A stretch of DNA of 64,000 nucleotides from JBCFBK01 sp038562555 (GTDB lineage Bacteria; Bacteroidota; Bacteroidia; Bacteroidales; Prolixibacteraceae), in assembly GCA_038562555.1 (NCBI GenBank), contig JBCFBK010000005.1, forward strand, positions 105,392 to 169,391, in the 5' to 3' direction. The notes below the pieces were generated by a model. The model was not told the origin of the DNA, made no database searches, and saw only the letters and a list, made by a program, of their open reading frames with translations. Of the stretch, positions 26,586 through 35,349 are shown in pieces. Every line of letters begins with the position of its first letter. Positions within the stretch are counted from its first letter, which is position 1. The position numbers and the translations under genes are program-made.

Positions 26586-26925
26586 CAGTAAATAATTTGT
26601 TTTTTAATCGTCTGATGGAACTCACATGTTGCTGAAAATTAATTTTATCGGTGTTTACGTTGCCGCGCAACATGTTCGTTTCATGCGTGGTTATAACGTT
26701 GGGTATTTCGAAATGTTCACGACCGTTTACATGATTATGACAGCTTTTTTTCGGTCGGGCGTTTTCTCATCCTGGAAAAAAAAGCAAATAATTCTTTCAG
26801 GTATTTCAGAACAGCTACTCATTAAATATTTTTATTTCAGAATGATAGCTTTTATAAATATAAAAAGATGTATAACTCTTTAAATTTCAATGAAAAACAA
26901 AATTGTATGGTTGTTGTTTTCTTCA
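26586..26925. other. Intergenic region before the cyd operon
   Basis: AT-rich gap of about 340 bases between the divergent HMA lipoprotein gene and the DUF4492 gene. An 85-codon frame on the plus strand (26626-26883) has no recognisable domain and biased, low-quality composition, so it is not called. The right end contains the putative cyd promoter; no other structure was recognised. Confidence 0.4.
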
Positions 26926-26933
26926 TAATTTAG
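26903..26933 (+). promoter_or_regulatory. Putative cyd operon promoter
   Basis: TTG at 26903-26905 and TAATTTAG at 26926-26933, 20 bases apart, lie 16 bases before the DUF4492 start codon. The -7 box differs from TAnnTTTG at one position. No FNR-like dyad was recognised. Confidence 0.4.
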
Positions 26934-26949
26934 TGCAAAACCGGTAGGT

Positions 26950-27171
26950 ATGGATAAGAATATTTTTTGGAAGGTGTGGCTGTTTTATTACGAGGGTTTC
27001 CGGAACATGAGCAGTTGGGGGAAGCAGATGTGGATTGTAATCCTGATCAAACTGTTTGTGCTGTTTGTAATCCTGAAGTTGTTTTTCTTTCCCGATTTTC
27101 TCGAATCGAACTTTGATACCGACGAGCAGCGAAGCCTGCAGGTACTTGAAAATTTAACAAATATAAAATAG
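26950..27171 (+). CDS. DUF4492 protein, first gene of the cyd operon
   Basis: 73 residues with one strong transmembrane helix (WIVILIKLFVLFVILKLFFFP). The N-terminal block FWKVWLFYYEGFRNMSSWGKQMW identifies DUF4492, a small Bacteroidota/Campylobacterota family found almost only directly before cydAB. This position implies a role in assembly or stability of the bd oxidase, but no biochemical function is known to me. The gene ends 9 bases before cydA and shares its transcript. Confidence 0.9.
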   Translation: MDKNIFWKVWLFYYEGFRNMSSWGKQMWIVILIKLFVLFVILKLFFFPDFLESNFDTDEQRSLQVLENLTNIK

Positions 27172-27180
27172 ACCGGCAAC

Positions 27181-28758
27181 ATGTTAGAAACAATCGACCT
27201 CTCTTTAGTTAACTGGTCGAGGGCGCAATTTGCGCTCACGGCCATGTATCACTGGATTTTTGTTCCCTTAACGCTCGGCTTCTCCTTCATAATTGCCTTC
27301 ATGGAGACCTTGTATGTGAAAACCGGAGATCCGGAATGGAAGCGGATCACGAAGTTCTGGATGATCTTATTCGGGATTAATTTCGCCATCGGCGTGGCAA
27401 CAGGAATTATCCTGGAGTTTGAATTTGGCACTAACTGGTCGAACTACTCCTGGTTTGTAGGCGATATTTTTGGTGCTCCTTTGGCGATAGAAGGCATTCT
27501 GGCATTTTTTATGGAATCGACTTTCATCGCCATCATGTTTTTCGGATGGAACAAAGTCAGTAAGAAAGTGCATTTGGCGGCCACATGGCTGACCGCTATC
27601 GGTGCTAATCTTTCGGCTCTTTGGATTTTGGTGGCAAATGCCTGGATGCAGTATCCGGTGGGCATGCAGTTTAACCCGGATCTGGCCCGGAACGAAATGA
27701 AGAGTTTCTGGGATGTTTTGTTCTCGCCGGTTGCTGTTGATAAGTTCACGCATACCACCTCTTCTGGTTTTGTGTTGGCAGCTATTTTTGTTATCGGCAT
27801 ATCGGCCTGGTTTATGCTGAAAAAGCGGGAGATCGTGTTTGCCCGGAAAAGCATAGCCGTCGCCGCTGTGTTCGGCCTGCTGTCGTCGGTTTACCTGGCT
27901 TTTACAGGTGACAGCTCAGCCCGCCACATCGCCAACTACCAGCCTATGAAGTTTGCTGCTTTCGAGGGCTTGTACAATGGGAGTGAGGGGGCCGGATTAA
28001 TCGCTCTCGGTGTGATATCGACCACTGATTCCGATCCGTCGAACGAGAACCTGATGGATTTCAATATGAAAATTGAAATTCCCAATATCTTGTCGTATAT
28101 GGCCTATATGGACTGGAATGCATTTGTTCCGGGGGTGAACGATCTGCTGCGCGGAAATGAAAAATACGGGATCATGGCGGCTACGGAAAAAGTGGAACGC
28201 GGCAGGCAGGCCATTCAAAAACTGAAGGCATTCAAGGACGCAAAGGCCGCGGGCGATTTAAGCCGGGCCGAAGCCCTTAAAACGGAGTTTATGAATCCGG
28301 AATTTCAGGATCAATACTTTAAATATTTTGGTTACGGCTATATCTCCGATCCGAATTTGCTGGTCCCCAGTGTGCCCCTGACCTTTTACAGCTTTCATAT
28401 CATGGTGATACTGGGATTCTACTTCATTCTTTTCTTCGCGCTGTCGCTGATTTACGTGATCAAAGGTACCATGGAGCGCAGGAAAGGTTTTCTGAGATTG
28501 GCTATCTGGACGGTACCAATGGCCTACATCGCTTCGCAGGCCGGGTGGATTGTTGCGGAAGTCGGCCGGCAACCCTGGGTGATCCAGGACCTGATGCCTA
28601 CTGTTGCGGCTGTTACAAAGATTAGTGCCGGCGCCGTTCAGGTCACCTTCTGGATGTTCGCAATTATTTTCACCACCTTACTGATCGCGGAAATTAAAAT
28701 AATGGCCCGGCAAATCAAGATCGGGCCTAAAGCAGATGGAGGGCACAGAAATGTTTGA
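27181..28758 (+). CDS. cydA: Cytochrome bd ubiquinol oxidase subunit I
   Basis: 525-residue membrane subunit that oxidises quinol and holds hemes b558, b595 and d. The family N-terminus is WSRAQFALTAMYHWIFVPLTLGFS, with the heme-ligand histidine in YHWIF. The segment WMQYPVGMQFNP and the quinol-loop region around ARHIANYQPMKFAAFEGLY are clear. High-affinity bd oxidases allow respiration at low oxygen and resist NO and sulfide, complementing the caa3 enzyme in this genome. The C-terminus overlaps the start of cydB by 8 bases, so translation is coupled. Confidence 0.98.
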   Translation: MLETIDLSLVNWSRAQFALTAMYHWIFVPLTLGFSFIIAFMETLYVKTGDPEWKRITKFWMILFGINFAIGVATGIILEFEFGTNWSNYSWFVGDIFGAPLAIEGILAFFMESTFIAIMFFGWNKVSKKVHLAATWLTAIGANLSALWILVANAWMQYPVGMQFNPDLARNEMKSFWDVLFSPVAVDKFTHTTSSGFVLAAIFVIGISAWFMLKKREIVFARKSIAVAAVFGLLSSVYLAFTGDSSARHIANYQPMKFAAFEGLYNGSEGAGLIALGVISTTDSDPSNENLMDFNMKIEIPNILSYMAYMDWNAFVPGVNDLLRGNEKYGIMAATEKVERGRQAIQKLKAFKDAKAAGDLSRAEALKTEFMNPEFQDQYFKYFGYGYISDPNLLVPSVPLTFYSFHIMVILGFYFILFFALSLIYVIKGTMERRKGFLRLAIWTVPMAYIASQAGWIVAEVGRQPWVIQDLMPTVAAVTKISAGAVQVTFWMFAIIFTTLLIAEIKIMARQIKIGPKADGGHRNV

Positions 28759-29881
28759 GAATCTTTCCTATTATATCCTGCAGCAATACTGGTGGATCAT
28801 TGTTTCGCTGCTGGGCGCCTTACTCGTTTTCCTGACCTTTGTGCAGGGAGGGCAGACCCTGATCTATACGATCGGAAAAAACGAAGGCGAACGGAGTCTC
28901 CTTGTCAACACCCTGGGGCGTAAATGGGAGTTTACCTTTACCACGCTTGTAACCTTTGGGGGTGCCTTTTTTGCATCGTTCCCGCTTTTTTACGCAACTT
29001 CTTTTGGAGGCGCCTACTGGGTCTGGATGATCATCCTTTTCTTTTTTGTCATCCAGGCGGTATCGTACGAATTCCGGAGAAAACCAGCTAATTTTCTGGG
29101 GACAAAAACTTACGAGACCTTCCTTTTTCTGAACGGGGCGCTGGGAACCATCCTGCTGGGAACAGCCGTGGGGACTTTTTTTAACGGAGCGATGTTCAGT
29201 CTGAACGATATGAACCAGGTGAACTGGGAAACGCCTTACCGCGGATTGGAAGCTGTGCTGAATTTTCATAATGTAGCACTGGGGCTTTCGGTGTTCTTTC
29301 TGTCGCGGGTGCTTGGCGCGCTCTATTTTTTAAATTCGGTCGAGAGTGAGCCTGTTGCCGATCGCTCGCGGCGGCAGGTAATCTATAACACGGTTCCCTT
29401 TCTGGTGTTTTTCCTGTTCTTCCTGATCCGTTTGCTTCTGATGGAAGGCTATGCTTATGAAGCAGAATCGGGAAAGGTATTTCTGGAGGAATTTAAATAT
29501 CTTCATAACCTGATTCAAACGCCCGTCGTTGCAGTCTTGCTGCTGGCGGGTGTGGTTGCCGTGTTATGGGGAATTGGTATCACCGTTTTGAAAAAATCAG
29601 GGAAAGGTATCTGGTATAGCGGAGGCGGGACGGTTTTGACGGTATTATCGTTGTTTTTGCTCGCAGGCCTTAACCGGACGGCCTTTTATCCCTCCGCATT
29701 CGACCTGCAGTCGTCGCTTACCATTGAAACGGCTTCATCGAGTAAATTCACCCTGGTAGCCATGAGCTATGTGTCCCTGTTTGTGCCTTTCGTGGTAGCC
29801 TATATCTGGTGGTTCTGGAAGGCCATGAATAATAAAAAGATTTCGGCTGAAGAGATTGGTGAAGATTCGCACGCTTATTAG
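28751..29881 (+). CDS. cydB: Cytochrome bd ubiquinol oxidase subunit II
   Basis: Subunit II of the bd oxidase, about 376 residues and eight or nine helices. The N-terminus MFENLSYYILQQYWWIIVSLLG matches Bacteroidota CydB. An ATG at 28736 would add five residues; the one at 28751 fits the family start and overlaps the cydA stop by 8 bases. The segment GVDL-type quinol motif is absent as expected for subunit II. CydB pairs with CydA and stabilises the heme d pocket. A tiny membrane ORF follows 24 bases after its stop. Confidence 0.96.
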   Translation: MFENLSYYILQQYWWIIVSLLGALLVFLTFVQGGQTLIYTIGKNEGERSLLVNTLGRKWEFTFTTLVTFGGAFFASFPLFYATSFGGAYWVWMIILFFFVIQAVSYEFRRKPANFLGTKTYETFLFLNGALGTILLGTAVGTFFNGAMFSLNDMNQVNWETPYRGLEAVLNFHNVALGLSVFFLSRVLGALYFLNSVESEPVADRSRRQVIYNTVPFLVFFLFFLIRLLLMEGYAYEAESGKVFLEEFKYLHNLIQTPVVAVLLLAGVVAVLWGIGITVLKKSGKGIWYSGGGTVLTVLSLFLLAGLNRTAFYPSAFDLQSSLTIETASSSKFTLVAMSYVSLFVPFVVAYIWWFWKAMNNKKISAEEIGEDSHAY

Positions 29882-29905
29882 TAAAAATCAAAAAAACATA
29901 ACCAT

Positions 29906-30025
29906 ATGTACGGGAATGCAATTATCTGGTTTCTCTCCTGGCCCATTCTGATCGTGATCGCCTGGTTCCTGGTCAGATTCGTCGTCGGGAAATACCGGAA
30001 TTCTCTGGGAAGAACAGAAGAATAA
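29906..30025 (+). CDS. Candidate CydX-like small membrane protein
   Basis: 39-codon ORF 24 bases after cydB. It starts MYGNAIIWFLSWPILIVIAW, forming a single tryptophan-rich transmembrane helix of about 20 residues, followed by a short basic tail (RFVVGKYRNSLGRTEE). CydX and CbdX subunits of bd oxidases are of this size (30-40 residues), have one helix and are encoded immediately after cydB. Sequence similarity to proteobacterial CydX is not obvious, so the call rests on position, size and topology. It lies before the operon terminator, so it is transcribed with cydAB. Confidence 0.55.
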   Translation: MYGNAIIWFLSWPILIVIAWFLVRFVVGKYRNSLGRTEE

Positions 30026-30043
30026 AAATAACGGTTCGTATCC

Positions 30044-30086
30044 TATCCTGTAAACTGATCTTTCCGGTTGGTTCACAGGATATTTT
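30044..30086 (+). terminator. Putative terminator between cyd operon and pssA
   Basis: Stem TATCCTGT/ACAGGATA with a 23-base loop that can add an inner AAC/GTT pairing, then TTTT on the plus strand. It sits between the cyd operon and the convergent pssA gene and overlaps the pssA stop. Confidence 0.55.
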
Positions 30087-30843
30087 ATGCTTTTCTGTCT
30101 GCGGTCTGCGGCCTTTTAAACAGTGACATCACAATATAGCTAATAATGATGAGCGGCAGGGCGTACAATTGAAAGATCAGGATCAGCACAAGGCAAAGGG
30201 CGAGGAATGAGAAGCGAAGCTGATTTCCCCGCCAGCTCAGATCTTTAACCTTTAACGAAAACATGGGAATTTCGGAGATCATCAGGCAAGGGAAAGCCAC
30301 GATGACGGCAGCAATAAAAAACGGGTTCAACAGCAAGTGATTAACAGCTTCCGATTTTCCGAACTCCAGCACGAATGCCAGTGATGCATAGAACATGGCG
30401 TTTGCCGGAATCGGCAATCCCAGAAAACTTTCGCTTTGACGGGTATCGATATTGAATTTGGCCAGCCTGAAGGCGCCGGCTGCCGGAACCAGGATCACCG
30501 AAACCAGCAGGACCCACTGCAGGGGGGTGCCCTGGGTTTCCGCAAAGGAAACATTGCCCCCGAACAGCGATCGTTCAAGCATACTCCAGAGGATCGCCGC
30601 AGGTGCCACACCAAACGACACCAGGTCGGCCAGCGAATCGAGCTGTTTTCCGATTTCTGAATAGGACCGTAATAAACGGGCGGCCAGGCCATCCATAAAA
30701 TCGAATACAGATGCGGCCAGAATGAAAACGGCAGCCAGTCCCAATTCTCCTTCAATTCCCATAAATACCGCCATACAGCCCGAAATCAGATTCATGGCTG
30801 TGATAAAATTAGGTAACCAGAAAAACAAATTTCGCTTGCTCAT
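30085..30843 (-). CDS. pssA: CDP-diacylglycerol-serine O-phosphatidyltransferase
   Basis: 252-residue membrane enzyme that makes phosphatidylserine from CDP-diacylglycerol and serine. The CDP-alcohol phosphotransferase signature DG-x2-AR-x8-G-x3-D-x3-D is complete, running from DGLAARLLRSY to GKQLDSLAD. About seven helices follow. It is the final gene of a phospholipid set in which cdsA makes the CDP-diacylglycerol and psd decarboxylates the product to phosphatidylethanolamine. The gap to psd is 66 bases and contains heptad-like repeats. Confidence 0.95.
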   Translation of the reverse strand: MSKRNLFFWLPNFITAMNLISGCMAVFMGIEGELGLAAVFILAASVFDFMDGLAARLLRSYSEIGKQLDSLADLVSFGVAPAAILWSMLERSLFGGNVSFAETQGTPLQWVLLVSVILVPAAGAFRLAKFNIDTRQSESFLGLPIPANAMFYASLAFVLEFGKSEAVNHLLLNPFFIAAVIVAFPCLMISEIPMFSLKVKDLSWRGNQLRFSFLALCLVLILIFQLYALPLIIISYIVMSLFKRPQTADRKA

Positions 30844-30884
30844 TTTCCAAATATTTCTTGCGTCCCGTACCGCACATTTTGAAT

Positions 30885-30906
30885 CTTGTGTTTGATACTT
30901 GTGTCT
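30885..30906. repeat. Spaced heptad repeat (CTTGTGT)
   Basis: Two copies of CTTGTGT separated by TTGATA lie between psd and pssA. They belong to the same family as the TTGTGTC heptads in the actF-actE gap. Confidence 0.4.
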
Positions 30907-30909
30907 GTT

Positions 30910-31581
30910 CTACAGTTCCTCTTCACTGCTCAGCTCGCCCAGGATCGTCTGTGTTCCCTTCACCTTGTCGCCAAGCTTTACAAAGATTTTGGTATCGACA
31001 GGCAGATAAAGGTCAACGCGGGAGCCAAAGCGAATGAAACCCATTTCCATGTTCTGGGTTACTTCCTGTCCGGGTTTCAAAAAATTCAGGATCCGCCGGG
31101 CGACAGCGCCGGCGACCTGCTTGGTCAGGATTTCCCGGCCGTCGGGTAGCTGGATGGCAGTGCAAAAACGTTCGTTTTCATCGGCCGATTTATGTCTGAA
31201 GGCAGCGTAAAACTCACCTTTCTTATGCTTTAAATAAGTAACGGTTCCTGAAACCGGCACCCAATTAATGTGAACATTCAGCGGAGACATAAAGATGGAA
31301 ACCTTCAGTGTTTTTTCTTTGAGGTACTCCTTTTCTTCACATTCCTCAATCAGACAGATTGTTCCATCGGCAGGTGCCAGGACCAGCCTCTCGCCTGGGG
31401 AAATTGTTCTGGAAGGATAGCGGAAAAACTGAACGACCAAAACCAGCAGGATGAGCGTCGCGATGGAAACCACGATGCCGGCAACAGGTGTGGCCAGGTA
31501 CAGCCAGGCTGCCAGGTTAGCCGTGATGATAAAAAGGAGCGTGGTCCGTATAATTCTTTTTCCCGCGGGATGAAACTTCAT
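30910..31581 (-). CDS. psd: Phosphatidylserine decarboxylase (short form)
   Basis: 223-residue proenzyme that decarboxylates phosphatidylserine to phosphatidylethanolamine. Two N-terminal hydrophobic segments are followed by the catalytic domain. The self-cleavage site that forms the pyruvoyl group is the Gly-Ser in RFGSRVDLYLP, and the upstream histidine block is PLNVHINWVPVSG. An open frame extends to 31680, but the extra 33 residues include a poorly conserved stretch and overlap cdsA. MKFHPAGKRIIRT at the chosen ATG matches the family start, with a good -7 element just upstream. Confidence 0.94.
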   Translation of the reverse strand: MKFHPAGKRIIRTTLLFIITANLAAWLYLATPVAGIVVSIATLILLVLVVQFFRYPSRTISPGERLVLAPADGTICLIEECEEKEYLKEKTLKVSIFMSPLNVHINWVPVSGTVTYLKHKKGEFYAAFRHKSADENERFCTAIQLPDGREILTKQVAGAVARRILNFLKPGQEVTQNMEMGFIRFGSRVDLYLPVDTKIFVKLGDKVKGTQTILGELSSEEEL

Positions 31582-31598
31582 TCGTTCTAATTTTTGCG

Positions 31599-31606
31599 CA
31601 AAAGTA
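31599..31606 (-). promoter_or_regulatory. -7 element for psd-pssA
   Basis: TACTTTTG on the minus strand matches TAnnTTTG exactly and lies 17 bases upstream of the psd start, in the 82-base gap after cdsA. A -33 box is not obvious. It would allow psd-pssA to be transcribed separately from the genes upstream. Confidence 0.45.
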
Positions 31607-31663
31607 ATGATTTTAGGTTTAACATTCAGATTACCCCGGTAATTTGATCCGTTTTGTCGTGCG

Positions 31664-32482
31664 TCATAGCCGCAAAACAAGCTCCAGATAGCAGGTATAA
31701 ACCGGAATGGCGAACAGCAGGGAATCGAAGCGGTCGAGCAGCCCCCCGTGTCCCGGGATGAGTTTGCTGCTGTCCTTCAGCCCGAACTGGCGCTTTAAAA
31801 GCGATTCTGCCAGGTCGCCGAAGGTAGAAACAACGACGACAAGCAAACCTATAATCAGCCAGTGAACGAGGCCGGTTTCAGGGAAAAACCTGGAGAGAAA
31901 ATACGCGGAGACCAGGGCTGCGATGGTACCGCCTATAGCCCCCTCCCACGATTTTTTCGGAGATATGCGTTCGAAAAGCCGGTGCCTGCCGAGGCTTATG
32001 CCAAACAGATAGGCTCCCGAATCATAAACCCAGATGAGCGCCAGTAAAGCGATCATCTGGCCGGGCGAATAAGCGCCGGTTCGGTCAAACACGATCAGGT
32101 TGGCAAGGCTGAGCGGGAGGGCGACATATGCAATACCCAGGATACCGGCGGCGATACTTTCGAGCGGGCGGTCATTTTTCCGGTACAGTTCGGCAGCGAA
32201 AAACGACAGCAACATTGGAAAAATAAGCAGGAAAGCTAAAGCAGACAACTTCCCGGAGGCTACCAGGAAAGAAATGACAAATATGACGGTCCCTGTTGCC
32301 AGTCCTGCCGCTTTCAGCGGTCGGGTTCCTGAATTTTTGATTAAATTATAGAATTCGTTCAGTGTTCCTGCCAAGATAAGCAGAAAGAAAATGGCAAAAA
32401 CGTAATTTCCAAGAAGCAGGCTTCCCAGTGTGACGCCAACAAACACGATACCGGCCAACGACCGGGTAACAAGGTTCTTCAA
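31664..32482 (-). CDS. cdsA: Phosphatidate cytidylyltransferase
   Basis: 272-residue polytopic enzyme that forms CDP-diacylglycerol from phosphatidic acid and CTP. The C-terminal signature is complete: LLKRQFGLKDSSKLIPGHGG followed by LLDRFDS. About eight helices lie before it. Its start overlaps the DUF2007 stop by 4 bases, so translation is coupled. Its product feeds pssA two genes downstream. Confidence 0.96.
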   Translation of the reverse strand: MKNLVTRSLAGIVFVGVTLGSLLLGNYVFAIFFLLILAGTLNEFYNLIKNSGTRPLKAAGLATGTVIFVISFLVASGKLSALAFLLIFPMLLSFFAAELYRKNDRPLESIAAGILGIAYVALPLSLANLIVFDRTGAYSPGQMIALLALIWVYDSGAYLFGISLGRHRLFERISPKKSWEGAIGGTIAALVSAYFLSRFFPETGLVHWLIIGLLVVVVSTFGDLAESLLKRQFGLKDSSKLIPGHGGLLDRFDSLLFAIPVYTCYLELVLRL

Positions 32483-32685
32483 CTCTTCAGCGTTTTTAGA
32501 ATTTCCAAAGCAGCAGCCTCGTCATTTTCGTGAACGTAGACTTCAATCTCCCCGATGGCAGGGAACATCGAATCATGCTGGTCCAGGATCACTGAGTTAA
32601 TGTTGTTTTCACTAAGTATGTCACGGGCGATATCAGCCTGATAAGGATCGTTGGTTGTATGTACTTTTACAAAATCTTTCTCCAT
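32479..32685 (-). CDS. DUF2007 (putative signal-transducing) small protein
   Basis: 68-residue soluble protein of the DUF2007 family: VKVHTTNDPYQADIARDILSE at the start, then NSVILDQHDSMFPAIGEIEV, then VHENDEAAALEILK. The fold resembles PII-like or ferredoxin-like small regulators, but no ligand is known. It overlaps cdsA by 4 bases and is 8 bases after the LUD gene, making it an integral part of this operon. Its coupling to cdsA suggests a regulatory link to phospholipid synthesis (inference). Confidence 0.85.
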   Translation of the reverse strand: MEKDFVKVHTTNDPYQADIARDILSENNINSVILDQHDSMFPAIGEIEVYVHENDEAAALEILKTLKS

Positions 32686-32693
32686 CGTTTGCG

Positions 32694-33329
32694 TTAAAAA
32701 GGTTCTTCACATAAAAGTACGAATAATTTCCTTGGCCCGTGCATTCCTTTTACCAGTGTTTTTTCAATGTCGGCGGTTCGGCTGGGGCCGGTAATATTGG
32801 TGATCATCGAAGGAAGACCCCCGGGATACAGCTGGTGCAACCTGCCAAGGGCTTCGTCCAGATACCTGACCAGTTGGCCTGTGTGGGCAATGACCAGATG
32901 TGTTTCCGGGAAAACATGCAGCCGGCGGCCTGACGTTTTACCGGAACTAACCATGACCGATCCCAGGTGAGCGATGAGAAACTCACAGGGCGTAATCCCT
33001 ACCTGGAGGCTCTCAAAATCAGCAGGAGAGCTTTTATAATCCACTTTTCCATCCAGGGCCTGCTGAAGCTTTTCATCCAGGCAAAAGATGGCCTCCCATT
33101 TTTCTTCTTCGGCCATAGCCCGGATCTGCCGGGCTGCTGCGTCGAGGTTTTGCAGCCGGTAAACGGTTCCGGAAACCAGTTCCAGCTTTTCCTGAAAACA
33201 TTTGGACAGATCCTGATCTGTATCCGCATAAACAGGAGCAGTCATATCTGGTTCCGGCGGCGTCACTGCTTTTCTCCGGTCCCTGCTTTCTTTCAGTCGA
33301 AGAAGTATGTTTTCCCTTGCTGATGCCAT
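32694..33329 (-). CDS. LUD-domain protein (LutC/YkgG-like)
   Basis: 211-residue cytoplasmic protein of the LUD superfamily, similar to LutC. Conserved marks are VGITPCEFLIAHLGSVMVSS, HLVIAHTGQLVRYLDEAL and the C-terminal ITGPSRTADIEKTLVKGMHG followed by PRKLFVLL. LutC works with LutA and LutB in lactate oxidation, but neither partner is near, so another role is likely. An upstream extension to 33449 would run 110 bases into ftsH and is rejected; MASARENILLRL is the natural start, 10 bases after ftsH. The ftsH-LUD-DUF2007-cdsA order looks like conserved Bacteroidota synteny. Confidence 0.88.
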   Translation of the reverse strand: MASARENILLRLKESRDRRKAVTPPEPDMTAPVYADTDQDLSKCFQEKLELVSGTVYRLQNLDAAARQIRAMAEEEKWEAIFCLDEKLQQALDGKVDYKSSPADFESLQVGITPCEFLIAHLGSVMVSSGKTSGRRLHVFPETHLVIAHTGQLVRYLDEALGRLHQLYPGGLPSMITNITGPSRTADIEKTLVKGMHGPRKLFVLLCEEPF

Positions 33330-33339
33330 TGCTGTTAAT

Positions 33340-35349
33340 TTATTCCAGTTTGCCCGGGGTTTCCTGACCAGTTTGTTGCCCGTTGTTGCCCATAATATCT
33401 TCATGGATCCAGGGTCGTTTGCCGAAGATCTCTTCCAGGTCTTCGCCAAAGATCACTTCACGTTCGAGCAGGCGGGCTGCCAGTTTTTGATGTCCCTCTG
33501 CATTTTCGGACAGGATTTTCAATGCCCGCTGGTACTGCGATTCAATCAGTTCTTTAGCCTCGTTGTCGATCAGCTCGGCTGTTTTCTCGCTGTAGGGCTT
33601 GGTAAAACCGTAGTCGTTCTGCCCGGTCGAGTCATAAAAACTGACATTCCCGACTTTGTCACTCATTCCAAAAATGCTGATCATGGCGTAAGCCTGTTTG
33701 GTCACTTTTTCCAGGTCGTTTTGCGCTCCGGACGACACTGAACCAAAAACCAGGTTTTCGGCGGCTCTGCCACCGAGGGCCGAACACATCTCATCAAGCA
33801 GTTGCTCTTTTGTTGTAATGGAACGTTCTTCAGGAAGATACCAGGCTGCGCCCAGCGCTTTTCCACGTGGTACGATCGTTACCTTCACCAGTGGGTGAGC
33901 GTGTTCGAGCAGCCAGCTAATGGTAGCATGGCCGGCTTCATGAAAGGCGATCCGCTTCTTCTCGTCTTTCGAGATGATTTTATTTTTCTTCTCAAGTCCT
34001 CCAACGATCCGGTCAACTGCATCGAGAAAATCCTGCTTGGTTACCTTATCGCGGTTGCGGCGTGCGGCAATCAGCGCCGATTCATTGCATACATTGGCGA
34101 TGTCGGCACCCGAGAAGCCAGGCGTTTGTTTGGCCAGAAAGTTGACCTCAACATCCTCCGAAAGCTTAATGGGACGCAGATGGACCTGGAATATTTCACG
34201 GCGTTCGTTCAGGTCGGGCAACTCCACATGGATCTGACGGTCAAAACGCCCGGCACGCATTAATGCCCGGTCGAGGATATCAGCCCGGTTGGTGGCGGCA
34301 AGGATGATCACACCTGAATTGGTATCGAATCCATCCATTTCGGTAAGCAACTGGTTCAACGTGTTCTCCCGCTCATCGTTCGACCCGAAGTTAGGGTTTT
34401 TCCCACGGGCCCGGCCAATGGCGTCAATCTCGTCAATAAAGACAATACACGGGGCTTTTTCCTTGGCCTGCTTGAAAAGGTCTCTCACGCGCGAGGCTCC
34501 CACGCCAACAAACATTTCCACAAAGTCGGAGCCCGACATCGAGAAGAAAGGAACGTTGGCTTCGCCGGCTACTGCTTTGGCCAGCAAGGTTTTTCCTGTC
34601 CCCGGAGGACCCACCAATAAAGCACCTTTTGGAATTTTGCCCCCCAGCTTGGTATATTTCGAGGCGTTTTTTAAAAACTCGACAATTTCTTCCACTTCCT
34701 GCTTGGCCTCGGCCAAACCGGCAACATCTTTAAACGTAATATTTACCCGCGAATCCTTGTCAAATATCTTTGCCTGCGATTTTCCTACACTGAATATATT
34801 TCCGGCGCCCGCTCCGCCTCCGGCTCCCTTACTCATCCTGCGGAAAATCCACCACCAAATCCCGATGATGATTAAAAACGGCAGGATCCAGCCGATGATT
34901 TCACCGAAATAATTGTGGACCGTTTTATATTCAATGCTTACCTTATCGGCATTGGAGAAGTCAGCCTGGGCTGCAGCCAGATTCTCTTCAAAAGTTTCGA
35001 CCGAACCAATGGTAAAGTAAAAGTGCGGCCCGATCCGTGAAGGCGTATTGAAACCTTTCGTCAGCTTTTCAGCATAATCTTCATAGCTGTCTTCTTTCAG
35101 GTAGATCTGCGCTTCCTCCCGGTTAACAACCACGATCTTTTCAATGTCATGCTGAACAAGCATGGTGTTTTTGACGTCCTGCCAGTTTGTTTCGACCGGG
35201 CCTCCTCCAAAACTGAAATACTGGATGACCAGGAAGATGATAATTGCAATTCCGTAAATCCAATAAGGATTTAATTTGGGCGGCTTACCTCCCGCTTTGA
35301 AATTGCTGAGATTGGGACGTTGCTTGTTCTTATTCGTATTGTTTGCCAT
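33340..35349 (-). CDS. ftsH: ATP-dependent zinc metalloprotease FtsH
   Basis: 669-residue membrane-anchored AAA+ protease that removes damaged membrane proteins and, in other bacteria, regulates lipid synthesis enzymes. Two transmembrane helices (about 30-46 and 150-169) flank a periplasmic domain. AAA+ motifs are Walker A GPPGTGKT (247-254), Walker B IVFIDEIDA and the second region of homology AATNRADILDRALMRAGRFD. The zinc site is HEAGH (470-474). The start codon is directly adjacent to the rsfS stop. Its co-transcription with phospholipid genes is functionally suggestive. Confidence 0.98.
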   Translation of the reverse strand: MANNTNKNKQRPNLSNFKAGGKPPKLNPYWIYGIAIIIFLVIQYFSFGGGPVETNWQDVKNTMLVQHDIEKIVVVNREEAQIYLKEDSYEDYAEKLTKGFNTPSRIGPHFYFTIGSVETFEENLAAAQADFSNADKVSIEYKTVHNYFGEIIGWILPFLIIIGIWWWIFRRMSKGAGGGAGAGNIFSVGKSQAKIFDKDSRVNITFKDVAGLAEAKQEVEEIVEFLKNASKYTKLGGKIPKGALLVGPPGTGKTLLAKAVAGEANVPFFSMSGSDFVEMFVGVGASRVRDLFKQAKEKAPCIVFIDEIDAIGRARGKNPNFGSNDERENTLNQLLTEMDGFDTNSGVIILAATNRADILDRALMRAGRFDRQIHVELPDLNERREIFQVHLRPIKLSEDVEVNFLAKQTPGFSGADIANVCNESALIAARRNRDKVTKQDFLDAVDRIVGGLEKKNKIISKDEKKRIAFHEAGHATISWLLEHAHPLVKVTIVPRGKALGAAWYLPEERSITTKEQLLDEMCSALGGRAAENLVFGSVSSGAQNDLEKVTKQAYAMISIFGMSDKVGNVSFYDSTGQNDYGFTKPYSEKTAELIDNEAKELIESQYQRALKILSENAEGHQKLAARLLEREVIFGEDLEEIFGKRPWIHEDIMGNNGQQTGQETPGKLE

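Noticed and set aside
26626..26883. 85-codon plus-strand frame before the cyd operon
   Set aside because: No domain, unusual composition, and no promoter element at a suitable distance; looks like an AT-rich chance frame.
32694..33449. Longer LUD protein starting inside ftsH
   Set aside because: It would overlap ftsH by 110 bases; the internal ATG matches the family start.
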